DNA from: Chitinophagales bacterium
GTDB lineage: Bacteria > Bacteroidota > Bacteroidia > Chitinophagales > UBA2359
Direction of reading: 5' to 3'
Assembly: GCA_041392475.1 (NCBI GenBank)
Contig: JAWKLZ010000002.1
Coordinates: 1,868,501-1,932,500 of the forward strand
DNA: 64,000 nucleotides
The notes under the pieces are model-generated. The model was not told the origin of the DNA and made no database searches. It was given only the letters and a program-made list of their open reading frames with translations. Both the position numbers and the translations under genes were made by a program. Shown one piece after another: positions 18,667 to 27,826 of the stretch; the first letter of the stretch is position 1, and the number at the start of each line of letters is the position of its first letter.

Positions 18667-18896
18667 GGCTTGACTTGTTCTTCAGTGAAAAATGGTGGGA
18701 ATGGGCGATGGGATTACCTCATTATAAATCAAATTTGATGCCATGATTTTAGGAGAAAACTTAAAAACAAAAAGCAAATTCTGGGTAGTTCAGTGAGTAG
18801 CTAATTTACTAACTGGCTAATGGGTTTTTCAACACAATTAAATTGAGGTTTTGAATGCCTTGTGAAAGTTGACTTTGCTTCTTGAATTTGATTTTA

Positions 18897-19673
18897 TTAG
18901 ATATTGATTGTCCCCTCAAAATAAGTCACCGCCTTCCCACTAATCGCCACTCTATCATTTTCCAACAACTCACACCACAATTCTCCGCCACGTTCCGAAA
19001 TTTGCAGCGCATGGAGAGGATTTCTATTCAAGCGTTCTGCCCAAAAAGGAGTCAAAATGGTATGTGCTGAACCTGTGACAGGGTCTTCATTGATGCCCTT
19101 GTCAGGCGCAAAAAAGCGGGAAACAAAGTCGGCCCTTTCACTCGGAGCAGTAACAATCATGCAGTTCATTTTTGCCAATTTCACAAAATCTGGCTTCAAT
19201 TGTAGAACATCTTCCTCTGATTCAAAGACCGCCATTTGATAAAAGGACTCATAGACTTCAATGGGTTTCTTACCCAAGGCTTCAATGATTTCAGCCGTAA
19301 CTATGGAGGGTTTTGGAGGATTTGCAGGAAAATTGAGGGTTAACATATCGTCCGTTTTGCTAACCATTAGCAAGCCACTATTGGAATTGAAGGAAATAAC
19401 CGATTTAGGATAATTCAAATGGTTGAAAATGACATGAGCTGCCGCCAAAGTAGCGTGCCCACACAAGTCCACCTCTGTTGTAGGGGTGAACCACTTCAAA
19501 TCAAAACCATTACCATAAGGAATAAAAAAAGCGGTTTCGGATAGGTTATTTTCTGCGGCAATTGCCTGCATTGTAGCCTTATCCAACCATCGTTCTAAAG
19601 GACATATTGCAGCAGGATTTCCACCAAACAATTGATTGCTAAAAGCATCAACTTGATACATCTGAATTTTCAT
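18897..19673 (-). CDS. PhzF-family isomerase-like enzyme
   Basis: 258 residues from ATG at 19673; ATG at 19679 would add two residues. The N-terminus QVDAFSNQLFGGNPAAIC and the catalytic glutamate context AENNLSETAFF mark the PhzF/diaminopimelate-epimerase-like fold. The second half repeats the motif as NEDPVTGSAHTILTPFW. PhzF isomerises an aromatic-precursor diene, but most genomic members act on unknown small molecules. No phenazine genes are present here, so no phenazine role should be assumed. Confidence 0.9.
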   Translation of the reverse strand: MKIQMYQVDAFSNQLFGGNPAAICPLERWLDKATMQAIAAENNLSETAFFIPYGNGFDLKWFTPTTEVDLCGHATLAAAHVIFNHLNYPKSVISFNSNSGLLMVSKTDDMLTLNFPANPPKPSIVTAEIIEALGKKPIEVYESFYQMAVFESEEDVLQLKPDFVKLAKMNCMIVTAPSERADFVSRFFAPDKGINEDPVTGSAHTILTPFWAERLNRNPLHALQISERGGELWCELLENDRVAISGKAVTYFEGTINI

Positions 19674-19679
19674 ACACAT

Positions 19680-20382
19680 ACATTTTGTGGTATTAATAAA
19701 TTTGATTACTCTTTTCCCGCTTTCTTCTGGATTACTAAATTTAAGTACACCGAAAACCTCTTTTTAGTTCAGTCATGCAGTGTAATAAAATTTGGCCATA
19801 GATTTTCCAATGTCTCACCTCTTTGTTCTCGATTCCCTTGTCTAAAGTTTAATGGTCTTGCTCTCCCTACTTATTTGTGTAGTGTTTATCCGCATAAGAA
19901 ACGTCTAACTTTGTTTATTCATGCTTTTTTGTGGGTATGAAAGTTAAAATTTCTTAATTTTTGAAATTCTGCAACGATTCATAATTGCAATAAAAAATGA
20001 TAATCAGCAACTTAAAGAATAGTTGTTTAAAACTATTTCTCAAAAATTTAAAAACCATTAAAAATAATGCAACGAAAATTTACAGTTATTCATCTTTGAA
20101 GTATAGTATGCGTTTTTAAATTAAATTCTAAAAATAATATTTTTTATTGTTACTCCATCATTTTTTTGTCTTCCATCAATATATTATAACAGACTAACTA
20201 TAGTCTAATTTCCATCAACATACTAATCATCAATTTTTTGAATAGTCAAAATTGACTAATAGGGATAGGTGTATATTGTTTCATGCAATGATTGCCTTCT
20301 CAATAGAAGGTTTATGTCTAAAAATACAGGAAAATAAAATCTGTATATTATAATATATTTAGTTTATCCAAAAAGTAGAAGT
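19680..20382 (+). other. Long upstream region of the susC/susD pair
   Basis: About 700 AT-rich bases without a credible gene. They contain TAACTTTG at 19906-19913 (possible distal -7 element), paired 16-base repeats TTCCATCAATATATTA (20171-20186) and TTCCATCAACATACTA (20210-20225), and two small palindromes near 20191 and 20243. This looks like a regulatory leader for susC. Confidence 0.5.
20171..20258 (+). promoter_or_regulatory. Candidate operator region: spaced direct repeats with two palindromes
   Basis: Two 16-base direct repeats differing at two positions start 39 bases apart (20171, 20210). Each is followed by a palindrome: AGACTA-ACTA-TAGTCT at 20191-20206, and TAGTCAA-AA-TTGACTA at 20243-20258. 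They lie 125-210 bases upstream of susC. A regulator-binding role is inferred. Confidence 0.4.
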
Positions 20383-23300
20383 ATGAAAAAATTTTATGTA
20401 ATTGCCGTGTTGATCATGGCTCTGTGGGGGCAGTATGCCTCTGCTCAAGACAGAGTCATCACAGGTACTGTTGTGGATGCCATTGATAGTCAGCCTATTA
20501 TTGGAGCAACTGTTGTGGTGCCAGGTTCTACCATTGGTACTGTCACCGATTTAGATGGAAAATACAGTTTGAAAGTTCCACAAAGTTACAAAGCCATCCT
20601 TATCAGCTTTATAGGTTACAAGCCCTTTAAGGTGGAGTTGGGGGCGACAACTGTCATTGATGTTGAATTAGAAGAAGATGTGATTGGATTGGAGCAAGTT
20701 GTAGTTACAGCTATTGGTATTGCGAAGGACAAAAAAGCACTGGGTTATTCGGTGCAAGAAGTACAAGGAGATGACTTGACACGAGGAGGTGATGTGAACC
20801 TCGTAAGTGCGCTTTCGGGTAAAGTTGCGGGTGTACAGATTACCCAGTCAAGTGGCTTACCAGGAGCCTCTTCTCACATCCGCATACGTGGCTCGAACTC
20901 CTTTACTTGGAGCAGTAACAATCAACCTCTTTTTGTGATTGATGGTGTGCCAATGAGCAACGACTACAAAGAAGCTGGAAATCCTGGTAATTTGCAAAAC
21001 AATTTCTTGGATGGCGTAGATGTTTCCAATCGAGCAATTGACATCAATCCCGCTGACATAGCTTCTATGTCTGTATTAAAAGGGCCTGCGGCTGCGGCAC
21101 TCTATGGTTTGCGGGCTTCAAATGGTGCAGTAATTATTACCACCAAAAGTGGTAAAGAATCTGGTAAACGATTCAGAATTGATATCAATACAGGGGTTTC
21201 TTTTCAAGAGGCAAATATACTACCTGATGTTCAACAAAAATTCTCGCAAGGATCGAATGGAAATTATGGTCCAGGAAGTTCGCTTTCTTGGGGAGCATTG
21301 GTCGATACACTTCGATTAGATAGTGAAGGTAGAATTGTGGGACAAAGCAACCCTACTGCAACCAGTATTCCTGTCCCCATTTTTGACAATATAACCCCTT
21401 TCTTCCAAACAGGGCATACCATTAAAAATTCAGTGAGTATTTCTGGAAACAGTGATATTGCAGATTATTATCTTTCTTACTCCAATCTAAATCAAGATGG
21501 TATTTTGCCCAATTCTTCATTTGATCGAAATACAATCAAAATGTCAGGTAAGTTGAAAATCAATGAAAAACTGAGTTTTGGCAGTAGCGTCAATTATGTT
21601 AGTTCAGGAGGAGACCGAATACAAAAAGGTAGCAACTTAAGTAATCCGCTATTCACTGTTTATCCTGCTCCCATTACCTACGATTTACATGGACTTCCTT
21701 ATGCCAGAGAAGACGATCCTTATGCACAATTGCACTATCGCTCTGCCTTCGACAATCCGCTTTGGGCTACAGAAAACAATTCATTTACCGACCGGGTGGA
21801 TAGGATATTTGGCAATATGAGTGTTGATTTTCTGCCATTGGATTGGTTGACTATTTCCTACAAATTGGGAACAGACGTTTATACTGATCGTCGAAAAAGT
21901 GTGTTGGAATTGGGCTCTGGTGAAACAGGGGGACGAGGTACAAACCCTCCAAGTGGTGGACAAATCTACGAGGACACACACATCAACCGAGAAGTGAACT
22001 CCGATTTATTGATAAAAGCCAATAGAACATTTGGTGAAAAATTGGATGTAAGCGTGGTGATAGGAAACAACATCAACGATCAATACTACAACCGTGTTTA
22101 CACAGAAGGAAATGGTTTTAGTATTGGCGGATTTCACAACATCTCAAATACCAGCACCGTAGCCACAACCGAACAAACCAACAGAAAAAGAATCATTGGT
22201 TTATTCGGAGATGTTCAGTTGGCCTACAACCGTACCTTGTATTTAGGGCTTACAGGTAGAAATGACTGGTCCTCAACATTGCCAGCCTCCAATCCTTCTT
22301 TTTTCTATCCAGCCGTCAATTTGGGATGGGTATTCACCGAAACGTTAGGTTTGACTGATAATGCCGTTTTGCCTTATGGAAAACTGCGGGCAAGTTGGGC
22401 GCAAGTTGGGCAAGACGCACCCATTTATTCTACTCAAACAACCTATGTAAGTTCTGCTCCAGGAAGTGGTTTTACTTCTGATGGCATTGTTTTTCCGCAA
22501 AATGGAGTCAATGCTTTTGAGTTTGGCAATGTGATTGGAAATCCTGAAATCAAGCCTCAAAACGAAACTTCCTACGAACTGGGAGCAGACTTACGTTTCT
22601 TTAGAAATCGCTTGGGTTTAGACATCACTTATTATGATGCAGTTGCAAAAGATCAAATTTTTTCTGTGCCTGTTTCGGCGACTTCTGGCGCAAGGAGTCT
22701 GATTCTCAATGCAGGAGAAATTACCAATAAAGGAGTGGAATTGGTACTGACAGCTACACCTATAGAAACCAAAGTTTTTTCGTGGGACATCACGTTTAAC
22801 TACTCCAAAAATGAAAGTAAAGTGGTGAAATTGGCGGAAGGTGTGGATGCTATCACCATTGGTGGATTCACTGCCCCACAAGTTCGTTTGGTACAAGGAC
22901 AGCCTTATGCAACACTGTGGGGGTCAAGATATTTGCGTGATGATAATGGAAATATTGTCTATGACGATGCCAACCCCAATAGTGCCAGTTATGGTATGCC
23001 ATTGCAGGATCCAAATACAGGTATTATCGGTAATACGCAGCCCAATTGGATTGGAGGCATGATTAATACTTTTATGTATAAAAATTTTAGCCTAACTATT
23101 CAATTTGACACCAGACAAGGAGGGCAAATTTATGCAGGAAATACCCGATTACTCCGTTTGTATGGTATGACCAAAGAAACCGAAAATCGTGGAGATAGAA
23201 CTGTATTACCTGGTGTGAAAGGACACTTAGATCAAAGCGGTAATTTGATAGTGGGCGGTGTGAATGATATTGAAATTACTACGGGCGAAGCCTATTGGAG

Positions 23301-23583
23301 AGTTTATCAAGATGCCATTGACGAGTCAAATGTATTTGACGGAAGTTTTGTAAGGTTGAGAGAAGTTACTTTGGCCTATCGTCTGGGTTCTCAACTACTC
23401 AAAAAGACTCCTTTCTCTGGTTTGGAAATCTATTTCAGTGGGCAGAATTTAGCATTGTTTACCGACTATCCCAACTTCGATCCCGAAACCAGTTTGGGGG
23501 GAGCATCCAATTTGCAGGGCTTTGAATACCTAAGCATGCCGAATGCGAGAAGCTTGGGCGGAGGCCTGAAAATATCATTCTAA
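20383..23583 (+). CDS. SusC/RagA-family TonB-linked outer membrane receptor
   Basis: 1066 residues. A signal peptide (1-21) is followed by a carboxypeptidase-like regulatory domain (about 25-100, VITGTVVDAIDSQPIIGATVVV), a plug domain with the SusC signature (AGVQITQSSGLPGASSHIRIRGSNS, LKGPAAAALYGLRASNGAVIITTK) and a 22-strand beta-barrel ending in LGGGLKISF. It imports a bulky nutrient across the outer membrane, driven by TonB, together with the SusD-like lid encoded 22 bases downstream. No glycosidase, peptidase, sulfatase or sigma/anti-sigma pair lies alongside, so the substrate cannot be told. Confidence 0.95.
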   Translation: MKKFYVIAVLIMALWGQYASAQDRVITGTVVDAIDSQPIIGATVVVPGSTIGTVTDLDGKYSLKVPQSYKAILISFIGYKPFKVELGATTVIDVELEEDVIGLEQVVVTAIGIAKDKKALGYSVQEVQGDDLTRGGDVNLVSALSGKVAGVQITQSSGLPGASSHIRIRGSNSFTWSSNNQPLFVIDGVPMSNDYKEAGNPGNLQNNFLDGVDVSNRAIDINPADIASMSVLKGPAAAALYGLRASNGAVIITTKSGKESGKRFRIDINTGVSFQEANILPDVQQKFSQGSNGNYGPGSSLSWGALVDTLRLDSEGRIVGQSNPTATSIPVPIFDNITPFFQTGHTIKNSVSISGNSDIADYYLSYSNLNQDGILPNSSFDRNTIKMSGKLKINEKLSFGSSVNYVSSGGDRIQKGSNLSNPLFTVYPAPITYDLHGLPYAREDDPYAQLHYRSAFDNPLWATENNSFTDRVDRIFGNMSVDFLPLDWLTISYKLGTDVYTDRRKSVLELGSGETGGRGTNPPSGGQIYEDTHINREVNSDLLIKANRTFGEKLDVSVVIGNNINDQYYNRVYTEGNGFSIGGFHNISNTSTVATTEQTNRKRIIGLFGDVQLAYNRTLYLGLTGRNDWSSTLPASNPSFFYPAVNLGWVFTETLGLTDNAVLPYGKLRASWAQVGQDAPIYSTQTTYVSSAPGSGFTSDGIVFPQNGVNAFEFGNVIGNPEIKPQNETSYELGADLRFFRNRLGLDITYYDAVAKDQIFSVPVSATSGARSLILNAGEITNKGVELVLTATPIETKVFSWDITFNYSKNESKVVKLAEGVDAITIGGFTAPQVRLVQGQPYATLWGSRYLRDDNGNIVYDDANPNSASYGMPLQDPNTGIIGNTQPNWIGGMINTFMYKNFSLTIQFDTRQGGQIYAGNTRLLRLYGMTKETENRGDRTVLPGVKGHLDQSGNLIVGGVNDIEITTGEAYWRVYQDAIDESNVFDGSFVRLREVTLAYRLGSQLLKKTPFSGLEIYFSGQNLALFTDYPNFDPETSLGGASNLQGFEYLSMPNARSLGGGLKISF

Positions 23584-23605
23584 TAACACATAAAAATATA
23601 TAATA

Positions 23606-25012
23606 ATGAGACATATAAATAAATTATTTATTTTCCTTTTTTCGCTGCTGATTTTCAGCACCTATTCTTGCGAAGAAACTTTCGAGGAACTCAATACAGA
23701 TCCAGATAATCCAGTAGTAGTACCCAACAAGCTTTTGTTACCAAGTGCCGAAACCTTTACCGCTTTTGGTGTAGCGGGGGCAGATTTGGCTTGGTACACT
23801 TCGGTTTGGGTACAACATACGGCAGGTGTTTGGAATCAAATGGAAAATGCCGATAAATTGACGGATATCAACAGTCAATTAGCCAACAATGTATGGCGGT
23901 TTCAACTATACAGTGGTTCGATGATGGACTTGAAACAGTTGATTGACCAAGCTACCGAGCAAGGTGCAGACTCTTATGTAGGGATTTCTAAAATATTGAT
24001 GGCATACAATTTAGGCCTTGCGACCGACGCATGGGGACGAATTCCTTATTCAGACGCATTGCAGGGAACAGCCAATATTAAACCTGTTTTTGATTCACAA
24101 GAAAGTATTTACCAAAACATTCAAACCCTTTTGGATGAAGGAATCAGCACACTGCAATCTGCCACAGATGCTCCTTCGTCTGATGATGTCATTTATGGCG
24201 GAGATTTAAGCGCATGGATAAAAGCGGCTTACGCATTGAAGGCACGTTACTACAATCATCTCAGCAATAGAGATGCAAACGGCTCTGCTCAAAATGCCTT
24301 GACTGCTCTTCAAAACGCCTTTGATAGCAGCAGTGATGATTTCTCTTATGCAGCCTTCAATACCAATGCAACAGGAGAAAACCCTTGGTATCAGTTTCAG
24401 AATGATAGAGATCAACACTGTGTGAGTGAGTCATTTGTAGCCTTATTAAAAAGTTTGAACGACCCACGTTTGCCGATTTATGCGCTACCTGTACCAGGGT
24501 TAGGTACAATTGTAGGTGGCCCCAATGCTCAATCAACCGATCAAGGAGGTATTTTGTACTCTAAATGGGGTAGTAGCTTAGTAACAGCAGCCAAACCATT
24601 GCCAATGATGACTTTCGTGGAGCAAAAATTCATTGAAGCAGAAGCAGAATTGCGCTTGGGTAATGCTTCAAATGCAAAAGTGGCTTACGAAACTGCAATA
24701 GGTGAAGCGATGAGAAAAGTAGGTGTAAGTGAAGAGAATATTGCTACTTACATTGCTCAAGCAAGTGTGTCGCCTGCAACTTTGACATTGAAGGATATCA
24801 TCACCCAAAAGTACATTTCACAATTTGTGATGGAATCTATGGAAGCCTACAATGACTGGCGTAGAACAGATGTGATGACCCTAACCAATCCCGCAGGCCC
24901 TATTCCTGTGCGTTTCCCATATCCGACTTCAGAATATGACTATAATTTAGACAATGTGCCGGGTGCAACGGTCAATGATGGCGTATGGTGGGATGATGGT
25001 TCAGAGGATTGA
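23606..25012 (+). CDS. SusD/RagB-like nutrient-binding outer membrane lipoprotein
   Basis: 468 residues with a lipoprotein signal (lipobox FSTYSC, Cys near residue 22). The pattern CEETFEELNTDPDNPVVVPNKLLLPSAE and the closing block WRRTDVMTLTNPAGPIPVRFPYPTSEYDYN belong to the SusD-like group usually paired with peptide or undefined-substrate SusC proteins. It sits as a lid on the SusC barrel and captures the nutrient. It is co-transcribed with susC and followed by a terminator. Confidence 0.93.
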   Translation: MRHINKLFIFLFSLLIFSTYSCEETFEELNTDPDNPVVVPNKLLLPSAETFTAFGVAGADLAWYTSVWVQHTAGVWNQMENADKLTDINSQLANNVWRFQLYSGSMMDLKQLIDQATEQGADSYVGISKILMAYNLGLATDAWGRIPYSDALQGTANIKPVFDSQESIYQNIQTLLDEGISTLQSATDAPSSDDVIYGGDLSAWIKAAYALKARYYNHLSNRDANGSAQNALTALQNAFDSSSDDFSYAAFNTNATGENPWYQFQNDRDQHCVSESFVALLKSLNDPRLPIYALPVPGLGTIVGGPNAQSTDQGGILYSKWGSSLVTAAKPLPMMTFVEQKFIEAEAELRLGNASNAKVAYETAIGEAMRKVGVSEENIATYIAQASVSPATLTLKDIITQKYISQFVMESMEAYNDWRRTDVMTLTNPAGPIPVRFPYPTSEYDYNLDNVPGATVNDGVWWDDGSED

Positions 25013-25075
25013 GATACAATTCATTTTTTATAAGGAATTATTGATGGAACGTTTATATTGATGGTATAAACATTG

Positions 25076-25107
25076 GGAGGCTGTCGGGAGATAGCCTCCT
25101 TTTTTTT
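25076..25107 (+). terminator. Rho-independent terminator of the susCD pair
   Basis: Stem GGAGGCT (25076-25082) and AGCCTCC (25093-25099) followed by eight T residues. Confidence 0.85.
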
Positions 25108-25159
25108 GTTTACTTTTGAATGAGAAATAAATCTGTCAAATCTCTTCAATATTTGATTC

Positions 25160-26164
25160 ATGAAAACTCTATTTTTCTTGGCCAGTTGCTTAGCTTTGTT
25201 AAGCTCCTGCAATTCCACTTCAAAAGAAACAGTAGCTCATTCTATTTCAAAACCAAAGCCTTGTAATACAATGATTTTCAATATACCCAATACTCCTTCA
25301 ACACCTTACATTGCTGTTTTAGGCATTGCCCAAGATGCGGGTTATCCACAGGCTGGATGCCAAAAAGCCTGCTGCAAAAAAGCCGTCGAACAACCCGAAA
25401 ATAAACGTTTGGTATCTTGTTTGGCATTGATAGATCCAATTAGTCAACAGCGTTGGTTGTTTGACGCAACTCCCGATTTTAGAGAGCAATTGCAGCGATT
25501 GGATAGCTTGCAGGTCGGTGCAAAAGAGGATTACCTATCAGGTATTTTTCTCACCCACGCACACATAGGGCATTACACAGGCTTGATGCACTTGGGAAAA
25601 GAGGTCATGGGAACGAAAAATGCGAAAATTTATGCCATGCCTCGAATGAGAAGTTTTTTGGCAGAAAATGCACCTTGGAGTCAGTTAGTTAAATTTGAGA
25701 ACATTGCCTTCGAGCATCTGGAAAATGAACAAACCGTTGTATTAAATGAGCGATTGAAGGTAACACCCTATCGAGTTCCGCATCGAGATGAATTTTCTGA
25801 AACAGTTTGCTTTAAGATTGAAGGGGCTTCAAAATCTGCTTTGTTTATCCCCGACATTGACAAATGGCATCAATGGAATCGGAACATTTTGAAGGAAATC
25901 GAAGCGGTGGATTATGCCTTTTTGGATGCCACCTTTTATGCCAATGGTGAAATTGTAGGGCGAGACATGAGCCAAATTCCCCACCCTTTTATGGAGGAAA
26001 GCCTAACTTTGTTTAAGGCTTTGTCTGCAAAAGACAAGGCTAAAGTGTATTTCATTCACTTCAACCACACCAACCCTGTATTGGATGAAAGTAGCGAAGC
26101 CTATAAAACGGTAGTAGAAAAGGGCTTTAATTTGGCAAATGAGATGGCGGTGATGGGACTGTGA
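25160..26164 (+). CDS. PqqB-like metallo-beta-lactamase-fold lipoprotein
   Basis: 334 residues with a lipoprotein signal (LALLSSC). The body is a metallo-beta-lactamase fold close to the PqqB type (PYIAVLGIAQDAGYPQAGC with a nearby CC pair, then ATPDFREQL). The metal motif reads H133-A-H135-I-G-H138: the aspartate of the usual HxHxDH is a glycine. Later motifs are RVPHRDEF and FIPDIDKW. No other PQQ biosynthesis gene is present, so a role in PQQ synthesis is unlikely; it may be a hydrolase acting outside the cytoplasm. hisA starts 51 bases downstream. Confidence 0.8.
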   Translation: MKTLFFLASCLALLSSCNSTSKETVAHSISKPKPCNTMIFNIPNTPSTPYIAVLGIAQDAGYPQAGCQKACCKKAVEQPENKRLVSCLALIDPISQQRWLFDATPDFREQLQRLDSLQVGAKEDYLSGIFLTHAHIGHYTGLMHLGKEVMGTKNAKIYAMPRMRSFLAENAPWSQLVKFENIAFEHLENEQTVVLNERLKVTPYRVPHRDEFSETVCFKIEGASKSALFIPDIDKWHQWNRNILKEIEAVDYAFLDATFYANGEIVGRDMSQIPHPFMEESLTLFKALSAKDKAKVYFIHFNHTNPVLDESSEAYKTVVEKGFNLANEMAVMGL

Positions 26165-26215
26165 CAGTTGAAGTGGCTTGATTTTTAATTTTCATTATAT
26201 AACTTTTATTTCTGC

Positions 26216-26911
26216 ATGATTATTCCTGCAATAGACATCATCAATGGTCAATGCGTTAGACTGACACAAGGCGATTATGAACAAAAAAAGGTTTACAACG
26301 CCAATCCCTTAGAGGTAGCCGAACAATTTGAAGCTGCGGGAATTACCCGTCTGCACTTGGTCGACTTAGATGGTGCAAAAGCCCAACATATTGTCAATCA
26401 CAAAGTTTTGGAGCAAATTGCTACCCACACCAAGCTGCAAATTGACTTTGGCGGCGGACTGAAAAGCCATGAAGATGTGCGAATTGCCTTTGAATCGGGT
26501 GCTTCACAAATCACAGGAGGAACGATTGCGGTCAAAAACCAATCGATATTTTTGGAGTGGTTGGAAGAATATGGCAGCGAAAAAATCATTTTGGGTGCAG
26601 ATGTTCGCAATGCCCAAATTGCAGTAGGTGGCTGGCAAGAACAAACGAATTTAGACTTGTTTGATTTTCTTCAATTTTTTACAGACAAAGGGATTCAATA
26701 TGTAATTTGTACCGACATCAGCAAAGACGGAATGATGGAAGGGCCTGCCTTCAAATTGTACCAACAAATTTTGGCGCAATTCCCTCAATTGAAGTTGATT
26801 GCAAGTGGTGGGGTATCGAATCAAGAAGATATTGACCGATTGGAGAAAATGAATTTGTATGGAATTATTGTAGGAAAAGCTATTTATGAAGGGAAAGTGG
26901 AGCTTGGGTAA
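26216..26911 (+). CDS. hisA: Histidine biosynthesis isomerase HisA
   Basis: 231 residues of a (beta/alpha)8 barrel. The signature IIPAIDIINGQCVRLTQGDY carries the catalytic Asp of the first strand. Phosphate-binding loops are FGGGLKS and ASGGVSN, and the second catalytic Asp is in ICTDISKDGMM. HisA converts ProFAR to PRFAR in histidine synthesis. It is followed after 45 bases by hisF. It is slightly shorter than the usual 240 residues but intact. Confidence 0.95.
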   Translation: MIIPAIDIINGQCVRLTQGDYEQKKVYNANPLEVAEQFEAAGITRLHLVDLDGAKAQHIVNHKVLEQIATHTKLQIDFGGGLKSHEDVRIAFESGASQITGGTIAVKNQSIFLEWLEEYGSEKIILGADVRNAQIAVGGWQEQTNLDLFDFLQFFTDKGIQYVICTDISKDGMMEGPAFKLYQQILAQFPQLKLIASGGVSNQEDIDRLEKMNLYGIIVGKAIYEGKVELG

Positions 26912-26956
26912 TGCATAAAAAGTAATGACAACCAAAAACTTAACACAACCAAAAAC

Positions 26957-27712
26957 ATGCTCGCAAAAAGAATCATCCCCTGCCTCGACATCAAAGACGG
27001 ACGTACCGTCAAAGGAATCAATTTTGTAAACCTGCGAGATGCGGGCGACCCCGTAGAGTTGGGGCAACGATACAGCGAAGAAGGGGCGGACGAGTTGGTG
27101 TTTTTGGACATCACCGCTACCCACGAAAAGCGCAAAACCCTTGCAGCTTTGGCCAAATCTATTGCCCAACACCTCAACATTCCTTTTACAATAGGTGGAG
27201 GAATAGGCTCAGTCGAAGATGTGGATGCACTATTAGCCGTTGGAGCTGACAAAATTTCGGTCAATTCAGCAGCCTTTCGCCGTCCTGATTTGATTGACGA
27301 TTTGGCAAAAAACTTTGGAAATCAGTGCATTGTGGTGGCCATTGACGCAAAAGAAGTGGAAGATGAATGGATGGTGTATTTGAGTGGTGGACGGGTCGCT
27401 ACGGATAAAAAACTCTTGGACTGGGCGAAGGAAGCGGAGAGTCGAGGAGCGGGTGAAATCCTATTTACCTCCATGAATCACGATGGCACGAAGCAGGGTT
27501 TTGCCAATGATGCCCTGCGAATGTTGTCCGAAAATCTATCCATTCCCATCATTGCATCTGGTGGCGCAGGCACGATGGAGCATTTTTATGATACCTTCAC
27601 CGAAGGAAAAGCCGATGCAGCTTTAGCGGCAAGTATTTTTCACTTTAGAGAGATTCCGATTGTAGGATTGAAGGAATATTTGAAGGAGAGGGGGATTGCA
27701 GTGAGGTTGTAG
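26957..27712 (+). CDS. hisF: Imidazole glycerol phosphate synthase subunit HisF
   Basis: 251 residues, full length. MLAKRIIPCLDIKDGRTVKG holds the catalytic Asp11, and GTMEHFYDTFTEGKADAALA and the FTIGGGIG loop bind the phosphates. HisF cyclises PRFAR to imidazole glycerol phosphate using ammonia from HisH. HisH is not encoded beside it; the next genes are the ATPase/HNH pair. Confidence 0.96.
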   Translation: MLAKRIIPCLDIKDGRTVKGINFVNLRDAGDPVELGQRYSEEGADELVFLDITATHEKRKTLAALAKSIAQHLNIPFTIGGGIGSVEDVDALLAVGADKISVNSAAFRRPDLIDDLAKNFGNQCIVVAIDAKEVEDEWMVYLSGGRVATDKKLLDWAKEAESRGAGEILFTSMNHDGTKQGFANDALRMLSENLSIPIIASGGAGTMEHFYDTFTEGKADAALAASIFHFREIPIVGLKEYLKERGIAVRL

Positions 27713-27772
27713 CTTTGATGGTGAACAGACCTCATTTTACTTTCTGATTAAAGGCTTATTGTTTGTTTTGGG

Positions 27773-27803
27773 TTGGGTGTTTCTTCAAAAGAATGTATCT
27801 TTG
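27773..27803 (+). promoter_or_regulatory. Promoter of the ATPase/HNH nuclease pair
   Basis: TTG at 27773-27775, then 20 bases, then TATATTTG-like TATCTTTG at 27796-27803. Both elements and the spacing fit the Bacteroidota consensus TTTG-N19-21-TAnnTTTG. The start codon follows 23 bases later. Confidence 0.7.
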
Positions 27804-27826
27804 GAAGAAGCTAAATATTTTGAAGG

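Noticed and set aside
18897..19673. Phenazine biosynthesis
   Set aside because: A lone PhzF-family gene without other phz genes; the family is broad.
25160..26164. Involvement in PQQ biosynthesis
   Set aside because: No pqqA, C, D or E neighbour, a lipoprotein signal and an altered metal motif argue against it.
26651..27172. 173-codon minus-strand frame over hisA/hisF
   Set aside because: Antisense to two certain histidine biosynthesis genes.
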